Shown here in pieces: positions 55,586 through 64,000 of a stretch of 64,000 nt of DNA. Where the stretch lies: positions 26,824,501 to 26,888,500 of the forward strand of contig CM065387.1 of NCBI GenBank assembly GCA_033060915.1, read 5' to 3'. Source of the stretch: Euryodendron excelsum (lineage: Eukaryota > Streptophyta > Magnoliopsida > Ericales > Pentaphylacaceae). The notes under the pieces are model-generated. The model was not told the DNA's origin and searched no databases. It was given only the letters and a program-made list of their open reading frames with translations. Both the position numbers and the translations under genes were made by a program. The number at the start of each line of letters is the position of its first letter. The first letter of the stretch is position 1.

Positions 55586-58500
55586 TGTCGCGCCCAGATT
55601 TTTCGCACTTGGAGAATACTCACACAAGCGGGAAAAATGTTGTACTCTCTCATTAGAACTCACCCTCCTAGAAGAATGAGTGCGACTAGGTTTGAATTGA
55701 AAATAGATTTAAATAAAGGGCTTTTGGAAAAGATTTGGAGTCGCCACCTAACTTGGTTAAGGTTAGTTAGGTCACCTAAAAACTAAGAATAATCCAAAGA
55801 CTACACTTAGGGTGTTTGGAAAACGATTTTGAAAATATCTCCTCAAGAGAGGGTTTTTAAGAAAACAAGTTGTTTGGCAACCTTTGGAAAATATTTAGCC
55901 CTTTTTAAAAAATAACTCCTTTCGGTCTTTGAAATCAGTGATCTAGGTTCGGAGGTTGGTTACGTGTAGGGAAGACGCACTAAGCCATCACCTTACCCCG
56001 CCTTTTCGGTACGTACATGTCAATCTACCCTAGATTCACCTATGCGAGTCTTCAACTAATTCAATGTCCAATCCTATTCACTTTATAAAATAATGTTTAA
56101 AAACTATCATGATGCATGATATGCAAGTGCAATAGAAGAGAGTTGAAAAATAGATTTGGAAATAGATTTGGAAAAAGATTTGAAAAGGAATTGATTTGGT
56201 TTAAAAAGAGATTTAGAAAGATAGATTTGAAATTGGAATTGAAAAGAGATTTGAAGAGAGTTATGGAATTGGAAACTTGAAAAATGTTATGGAATTGGAG
56301 ATTGGAAAGAAATTGTGACCGCATCCATGAGGGTGGAATTGAAAGTTTGAAAAGTATTGTGACCGCACCTATGAAGGTTGCCTACGTATCCCTTTGGGAG
56401 AATCAGGTCAGTCGTAGTTCGGATCGGAGCCCGATTGAAAATAAAAAAGTTGATTTGAAGAAGGAGATTGAATTGGAAAGAGGATTTGATTTTGAACTTA
56501 GAATAGAAGATGGGAAATTGGAATTGTTTTGGAAAGATTGAGGTTTAGGAAACCTAAACTTAGGAAAGATAGGAGACCTAGGAAAGACTTGAGGTTTAAG
56601 GAAGATTAGACTTGAATGTTGGATTTGGAAAGATCTTGAAAGATTTGGAAACTTAGAATTTAGGAAAGATTAGGATTAGGAAAGTTTCATTTTTGAAAAG
56701 TTTCGTTTTAGGAATGTTTTTGAAAAAAAGGAAAGGTTTTGAAAATAAAGAAGTTTTGAAAATAAGAACGTTTTAAGTTTGGAAAGTTTTGGATTTGGAA
56801 AGATTTGAAGTTTAGAAAGTTTTAGAGTTTGAATTTTTAGAAAATCTTGCAATTAGGAAGGGTTTGAATTTAGGAAAGGTTTGAAAACTTAGGTTTAAAA
56901 AGTTAAGATTTGAAAAGAAGGTAGAATTAGGAAAGGGTTGAATTAGGAAAGATTTGAAAGTTGAGTTTTAAAATTTAGGAAAGATTTTTATGTTCAAGTT
57001 TTGGAAACTTAAGATTTAAGAAAGTGAAAATTTAGGAAGGATTTGAATTAGGAAAGAGTTGGATTAGGAAGGGATTGGATTTGGTTTCTAAAGGAGAAAG
57101 TTTGATTTTGTTTCAAAAAACGGAGGACGGAATCTAGTTTCCTAAACGGGAATATTTGATTTGGTTTCCTAAAGGGAAAATAGGATTTGGCAAGGATTTG
57201 GAAAGGGAGATTCTAGAAACCCTAGATTTGAAAGTGTAGAATTTTAACGTAGAAAGAGATTTTGGAAATGTGTATAGTTTGGGTGTAGAAAACGAGAGAT
57301 TTTGGAAACCTAGGTTTGGGACAAAGTTTGAAAATCATGTTTTTGGAAAGAAAATTAGGGTTTCCTAATTGTGGGTTCTAGGGCTTGACTTGGGCTCTAA
57401 GGAAAGAGGATTTTTGGAAAGTGCGTTTTTGGAAACGAAGGTTTTTTAGAAGGGAATCCTAGGGAGGAGTGTTTGGAAAGTGAATTTTAAGATAGAGTTT
57501 TTGGAAAAAGATTTTAAAGAGAAGGAGTTTTGAAAAGTGTGTTTTTGGAAACGAAAGTTTTGGAAAGAAATCCTAGAGACGAGTTTCTAGAGGAAAGATT
57601 TTGGAAAGATTTTTGGAGAGAGTTTTTCTAGGAAGATTTTTGGTAGAAGATTGTTGAAGAGAGTTTTTGGAAAGATTTTTGGGGAACGTTTTTAGAAAGT
57701 GGATTTTGGGGAGAGGATTTTGGAAAGGAGTTGAAAAATGGAGTTTTGAAAAATAGATTTGGGAGGGAGTTTTTAAAAACAATTTTGGAGATGAGAGTTT
57801 TAGGAAAGTATGTTGAAAAATAGATTTTTAGAAAGAAAGACTTTTTGAAAATAGAGTTTTTAGAAGGTGTAAAAATATCTCACTTTTCTAAAGCAATTCT
57901 AACCATAAGAGGGCTAGAACTACTTTAGGAAAGCGGTTTTGAAAACAACAAGATTTGAAAATATGGACCGTATTGGTCACTTTAAATGTAACACTTTCCT
58001 AAAGCAATCCTAGCCATGGAAAAGCTAGAACCATCTTAGGATTGTGATTTTGAAAACAAGTTTTTGAAAAGAAGATTTTGATGCAATTTTGAAAACAAGT
58101 TTGAAAACGATTTTGAAAACAACATTGAAAACGAATTTTGGAAGATGCAAGACCATGATATGCACAATGCAATTTTGGGGTCGTGAACATACAAGGCTAA
58201 GGCTTCACCACATAACCAAGGGGGCCGAAACCACGTAGTCTCTGGTTACACTAGAAGAAAGCCCCCGACACGGAGACTCTCCAATAGCCCAATCCTACAC
58301 ATGGACCAGGAATCCCCTTGTTTCAAACATGCAAAGAAAGGGGGGGAAAAAGATGGGGGATTAAAATAGAGAAAACCCAAGTGGGTTAGGAGACAGAAGA
58401 GAGAGGGGGAAGTGCGAAAATTTAAGTAGAGAACCTACCTTGTATCTTATTTATTTTGCGCGCTTTGCTTTCTTCGGTCTTCGTCTTGATCTTGATCTTC

Positions 58501-60235
58501 AATCTTCAAGAGCCGCCTTCGTTCTTCAAACTTCAGATTGCAACTCTTCAAGTCTTCGAAGGAGGGTTGAAGGTTAGTGAATGAGTGTATGGGGGTGTAT
58601 AGGAGGCTAGGGTTTGGTGTATGGTGATTAGGGTTTGGAAAACCTAGGGAAGCTAGGGTTTAGGAGGTGCTCAAGCTCTGTATATCGAATTATATGATTT
58701 TTGGTTTTAGTTTTCGGACCCTCTTCATGCTGGAAGAGGCTTTGTATTTATAGAGGTTGGACAACACTGGCGCTTGTTGCAGTGGCGCCAGGCCAAATTT
58801 TACGCTGGCGCCACTAGGAGTGGCGCCAGGCCATTTTTTGGCTTGGCGCCACTAGTAGTGGCGCCAGCCATTTAGGAAATGTTTAAGGTCGGCAAGCAAC
58901 CTATCTTTGACTAGATTTGGGCGAATGTACTAGTGACTACCATGCAATTTTTAGCCTGACTTCACTAGGAGTGACTCCGGAAAGTTCGGGAATGATTTGA
59001 AGGAGCCGGGAATGACCCAGAAGGCCGGAAAGGAGCATGAATACTTAAAATAGTGTTCTGGAGGTATTTGACTTAAGAAATGAGGATAAGATGGGTCGGA
59101 AAGGTTGACCGGGCCTTTAAGGGCAAAACGGTCAATATGATCGGGAAACTGCCGGGATAGACTCGGACTGTCCCAGAAGAAGAATTGGGATCTAGAAACA
59201 TTATTCAGAATGTTTCAAGAGGTTACCGGTTTGATTCCCGTGAGCTGGCGTGGTTGGAAAAGGAGACAAGCCCACCAGGGGTAAAACGGTCATTTTATAC
59301 TGGGTTTGTCGGAACCGACTTGGAATGATCCGGAAAGATAAGAAAAGGTTGAGAATACTATAAGAAGCAATCTCAGGAGATTACCGGTTTGATACCCAGA
59401 GCCGGTGTGGTCGAAAAAAATGAGACCGGCCCACCAGGGGCAAAACGGTCATTTTGTACCTGGTTGGCCGGAACTGACTCGGAATGGTCCGGAAAGGTAA
59501 AGGAAGGTTGAGAATACTATAAGAAGTAATCTCAGAGGGTTACCGGTTTGATACCCAGAGCCGGTGTGGTTCCCGGGGCATTCGGATGCTTAGGGGCAAA
59601 ATGGTCATCTTGACTAGAAAGTCTCAAAAAAAGGTCCAAGGGGTAGTTTGGTCATTTTTTTCACCGAAGTGGGCTAACAGACACTGGTGTTGACCTGGGT
59701 TTTGAGTGTTTCTACCACTCTGACGGCGGTCGTCATGACACAAGGGTTTGTTGGCAATTCCTTATATCGACCTATTTGTGAGTATTTCCGCTACTCTAAC
59801 GGTTTTGTGAGTAATTTTGTTACTCGGACAATCTCGAGGAACAAACTGTCTCAAGAGAGGGATTAGAAAGGGGACTTACCATCCTCGAAAAGACGTGCCT
59901 GGATTGGAACTGTCTCGAGGAATAAATTGTCTCGAGAGAGGGATTAGAAAGGAGACTTACCGTCTTCGAAAAGACGTGCCTGGATTGGAACCATCTCGAG
60001 GAATAAACTGTCCCGAGAGAGGGATTGGAAAGGGGTCTTACCGTCTTCGAAAAGACGTGCTTGGATTGGAACCGTCTCGAGGAATAAACTGTTTCGGGAG
60101 TGGGATTGGAAATGGGTCTTACCGTCTTTGAAAAGACATGCCTGGATTGGAACCATCTCGAAGAATAAACTGTCCCTAGAGAGGGATTGGAAAGGGGTCT
60201 TATCATCTTCAAAAAGACGTGCCTGGATTGGAACC
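55586..60235 (-). repeat. LTR E (minus strand, U3 end interrupted)
   Basis: Minus-strand LTR whose GGGCGCGACA end is at 55586. Conserved hairpin near 56418, C-poor (plus strand) block about 56550-57880, TATA at 58752-58745, GGCGCC cluster about 58765-58875, 157-bp repeats about 58990-59600, hairpin arrays about 59705-60235. It stops inside an 81-bp unit where LTR F begins. Because element A sequence flanks its 3' end, it is a solo LTR or the 3' LTR of an element extending right. Confidence 0.88.
58745..58752 (-). promoter_or_regulatory. TATA box of LTR E
   Basis: TATAAATACAAAGCCTC on the minus strand; one change in the downstream context compared with B. Confidence 0.6.
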
Positions 60236-63200
60236 TGTAAGCACCCCATTTTTGACCGCTCGGTAGTCTACACTCCGTCCAGACTTGTTTTCAAGTCATT
60301 TTGGGTATATTCCTATCGAATCCAATTCTCTAGTTCCAAATTCCGTCTTTCCATCGCTTCGCGGGCCTGTTAGGCCCAAATAGAGGCAAAATGACTAAAA
60401 TGCCCTTAGGGGCATTGTCCTTTCTTATTCCAATTCCAATCCCTCTCTTGAGACAGTTTATTCCTCGAGACGATCCGAGTAGCAAAACTACTCACAAAAC
60501 CGTTAGAGTAGCGGAAGTACTCACAAAACCGTTAGAGTGGCGGAAACACTCACAAAACCGTTAGAATGGCGGAAACACTCACAATCTAGGCACGTCTCTT
60601 CGGAGACGGTAAGACCCCTTTCCAATCCCTCTCTCGAGACAGTTTATTCCTCGAGACGGTTCCAATCCAGGCACGTCTCTTCGGAGACGGTAAGACCCCT
60701 TTTCAATCCCTCTCTCGAGACAGTTTATTCCGCGAGATGGTCCGAGTAGCAAAACTACTCACAGAACCGTTAGAGTAGCGGAAATACTCACAGAACCGTT
60801 AGAGTAGCGGAAATACTCACAAAGCCGTTAGAGTAGCGGAAATACTCACAAATCATCAACCCCGTCCGAGTAGCGGAAATACTCAACCCCGTCCGAGTGG
60901 CGGAAACACTCAAAACCTAGGTCAATACCCATGTTTGCTAGCTCACTTCGGTGAAAAATGACCAGACTACCCTTAGGACCTTTTTCGAGACTTTTCGGTC
61001 AAGATGACCATTTTGCCCCTAGGCATCCGAACGCCCCGAGAACCACACTGGCTCTAGGTATCAAACCGGTAATGTCCCGAGAATACTTTTTATAGTGTTC
61101 TCAACCTTCCTTTACCTTTCCGGATCATTCCGAGTCAGTTCCGGCCAACCTGGTACAAAATGACCGTTTTACCCCTAGAGGGCCGGTCTCCTTCTTCGGC
61201 CACACCGGCTCTGGGTATCAAACCGGTAATGTCCCGAGAATACTTTTTATAGTGTTCTCAACCTTCCTTTACCTTTCTGGATCATTCCGAGTCAGTTCCG
61301 GCAAACCCGGTACAAAATGACCGTTTTGCCCCTAGTGGGCCGGTCTCCATTTCCGACCACGCCGGCCCTGGGAATCAAACCGGCAACCTCTGGGAACATT
61401 CTAAATAATGTTTCCAGATCCCAAGTCTTTTTCCGGGACAATCCGAGTTCGCCCCGGCAGTTTCCTAGTTCGATTGATCGTTTTGCCCCTAAAGGCCCGG
61501 TCAACCTTTCCGACTCACCTTATCTTCATTTTTCAAGTCAAATACCTCCAGGACACTATTTTGAGTGTTCCTGCTCCTTTCCGGCCTTCCAGGTCATTCC
61601 CGGCTCCTTCAAATCATTCTCGGACTTTCCGGAGTCACTCCTAGTGAAGCCAGGCTAAAGTTTACATGGTAGTCACTAGTACAGGCGCCCAAATCTAGTC
61701 AAAGATACGTTACTTGCCGACCTTAATTGTTTCCTAAATGGCCTGGCGCCACTCCTAGTGGCGCCAGTGTATAATTTGGCCTGGCGCCACTGCAACAGGC
61801 ACCAGGTTTGTCCTCCCTCTATAAATACAGAGCCTCGTTCAACATAAAAGGGGTCTGCAAACTTAACCTAAAAACCTTATACTTCGATATACAGAGCTCG
61901 AGCACCTCCAAAACCCTAGCCTCCTTAGGTTCTCCAAACCCTAGCCACTATACACAAACCCTAGCCTCCTATACACTCATACACTCCCCCATACACTCAT
62001 ACACTAGCCTTCAACCACCCTTCGAAGACTTGAAGAGCTACCATCCAAAGCTTGAGGACAACCCTTGAAGACTGAAGGTGAAGATCAAGACCGAAGACCG
62101 AAGACCGAAGACCGAAGACAAGCAAGGCGCGCAAATTAAAGAAGATACAAGGTAGGCTCTCTATTTAATTTTCTGCACTTCCCCCCTCTCTCTTCTCTCT
62201 CCAACCCACTTGGGTTTTCTCTATTTTAATCCCCCATCTCTTTCCCCCCCTTTCTTTGCATGCTTGAAATAAGGGGATTCCCGGTCCATGTGTAGGATTG
62301 GACTATTGGAGAGTCACCGTGTCGGGGGCTTTCTTCTAGTCTAACCAAAGACCACGTGGGTCCGGCCCCCTTGATTATGTGGTGAAGCCTTAACCTTGTA
62401 TGTTCACGACCCCAAATTGCATTGTGCATATCATAGTCTTGCATCTTCCAAAATTCGTTTTCAAAAAGTTGTTTTCAAAAATCGTTTTCAAACTTGTTTT
62501 CAAAATTGTATCAAAATCTCTTTTTCAAAAACATGTTTTCAAAACCACAATTCTAGGGTGATTCTAGCCTTTCCATGGCTAGGGTTGCTTTAGGAAAGTG
62601 TTACATTAAAAGTGACCTTTTTGGTCTATATTTTCGAATCTTATTGTTTTCCAAAACTACTTTCTTAAAGTGGTTCTAGTCCTCTTATGGCTAGAATCGC
62701 TTTAGGAAAGTGAGACGTTTTTTTCACTTTCCTAAAACTCTTTTTTCCAATCCCTCCTCTTAAAAATCTCTTTTCCAACATGTTTTCCAAAAAGCTCTCT
62801 TTTCAAAAATCTCTTCCTAAAAATCTCTTTTTCAACATACTTTCCTAAAACTCCCATCTTCAAAATTGTTTTTAAAAACTCCCTCCCAAAATCTATTTTT
62901 CAAAATTCCCTTTTTCAACTCCTTTCCAAAACTCCTTCTCTTTAAAATCTCTTTCTAAAAACGCTCCCTAGGTTCACCTTCCTAAAAACTCTTTCCAAAA
63001 ACCTTTCTAAAAAACTCTCTTTCCAAAATCTTCCTTCTAGAAATTTCCTCTCTAGGATTTCCTTCCAAAATCTATGTTTCCAAAAACACACTTTCCAAAA
63101 ACTCCTCCCTAGGATTCCCTTCTAGAAAACCTTCGTTTCCAAAAACGCGTTTTCCAAAAAACTCTTTCCTTAGAGCCCAAACCAAACCCTAGAACTCACA

Positions 63201-64000
63201 ATTAGCAAACCCTAGTTTTCTTTTCAAAAACATGATTTTCAAACTTTGCCCTAAACCTAGATTTCCAAAATCTTTTGTTTTCTACATCAAAACTATCCTT
63301 GTTTTCAAAACCTATTTTCTACGTCGAGACTAGAATTTTCCAAATCTAGGGTTTCTAGAATCTCCCTTTCCAAATCCTACCTTCCCTTTAGGAAACCAAA
63401 TCAAATCTCCCCATTTTGGAAACTAGATCCTATCCTCCGTTTTTGGAAATAAAATCCAACCTTTCTCTTTTAGAAACTAAATCCAATCCCTTCCTAATCC
63501 AAACCTTTCCTAATTCAATTCCTTCCTAAACCATAAGTTTCCTAAACCTAAACTTTAAACCTTTCCTTAAGTTTCAAAATCCAACCCTTTCCTAATTCAA
63601 ATCCTTCCCAAACTTCCGTTTTCCTAAATTTTAAGTTTTCAAAGCTTGAACATAAAAATCTTTCCTAAACTTTAAAACTCAACTTTCAAATCTTTCCTAG
63701 TTCAACCCTTTCCTAATTCTACCACTTTCAAACATCTTTTTCAAATCCAAGCTTTCAAATCTTTCCCAAACTCAAACCTTTCCTAATCTCAAGATTCTCT
63801 AAAACTCTAAAAACTTTCTAAATCTTAAACTTTCTAAATTTCAAATCTTTCCAAATTCAAAACTTTCTAAATTTGAAACCTTCTTAAGTTAAATCTTTCT
63901 AAACCTAAAACTTTCTAAATTCTAAACTCTCTTAAACTTCAAATCTTTCCAAATCTAAGACTTTTCTAAATTCAAAACTTTCTTAATTTAAGACTTTCTT
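60236..64000 (+). repeat. LTR F (plus strand, runs off the window)
   Basis: Starts TGTAAGCACCCC inside LTR E; GAACC (60231-60235) is the candidate TSD. Hairpin arrays about 60440-60900, 157-bp repeats about 61005-61490, GGCGCC cluster about 61740-61805, TATAAATA 61820-61827, then the G-poor block to the edge. It is close to the B and S2 type. The window does not show whether it is solo or the 5' LTR of a full element. Confidence 0.92.
61820..61827 (+). promoter_or_regulatory. TATA box of LTR F
   Basis: TATAAATACAGAGCCTC context as in B. Confidence 0.65.

Overview
The window is plant nuclear repeat DNA, with no host gene that I can support. Almost every base belongs to one family of very large Ty3/gypsy LTR retrotransposons of the Tat/Ogre type, stacked inside one another. 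Three things point to this lineage: LTRs of about 4.3-5.6 kb, a primer-binding site complementary to the 3' end of tRNA-Arg, and a Gag with the Tat/Ogre C-terminal module. A large-genome flowering plant is the likely source; the species cannot be read from the sequence.

Layout. 1-6776: element C on the minus strand (internal leader, PBS, 5' LTR), running off the left edge. 6777-11082: LTR D on the plus strand, a diverged sister subfamily. 11083-55585: an old element A on the plus strand, split by later insertions: element B (11361-31101, complete), solo LTR S1 (35396-39734, plus), solo LTR S2 (43030-48103, minus) and solo LTR S3 (49794-54678, minus). 55586-60235: LTR E on the minus strand, cut into A's 3' LTR and itself cut by LTR F (plus, 60236 to the right edge). 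Target-site duplications of 5 bp are visible for B (CAAAG), S2 (AGCAC) and S3 (TTCAC).

The best preserved unit is B, 19.7 kb: 5.56-kb 5' LTR, tRNA-Arg PBS, 1.5-kb leader, a broken gag, a noncoding spacer, then an antisense spliced gene encoding a plant mobile domain (PMD) protein, a hairpin-associated polypurine tract and a 5.5-kb 3' LTR. There is no protease, reverse transcriptase, RNase H or integrase. A has the same gag/spacer/antisense-PMD order and the same gag end, so this is a non-autonomous family design rather than a single deletion. Its enzymes would have to come from an autonomous relative. The two LTRs of B are nearly identical although its genes carry many disabling changes, which suggests copying in trans from an already defective template.

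The LTRs have a complex internal anatomy: two tandem arrays of short hairpins whose stems show paired changes, a 157-bp tandem repeat, GGCGCC palindromes next to a TATAAATA box, a long G-poor leader region of degenerate repeats, and near the 3' end several blocks conserved even in the diverged LTR D, including a partial second copy of the tRNA-Arg primer site inside the LTR. These hairpin arrays and the gag plus antisense-PMD architecture are the parts most worth a second look.
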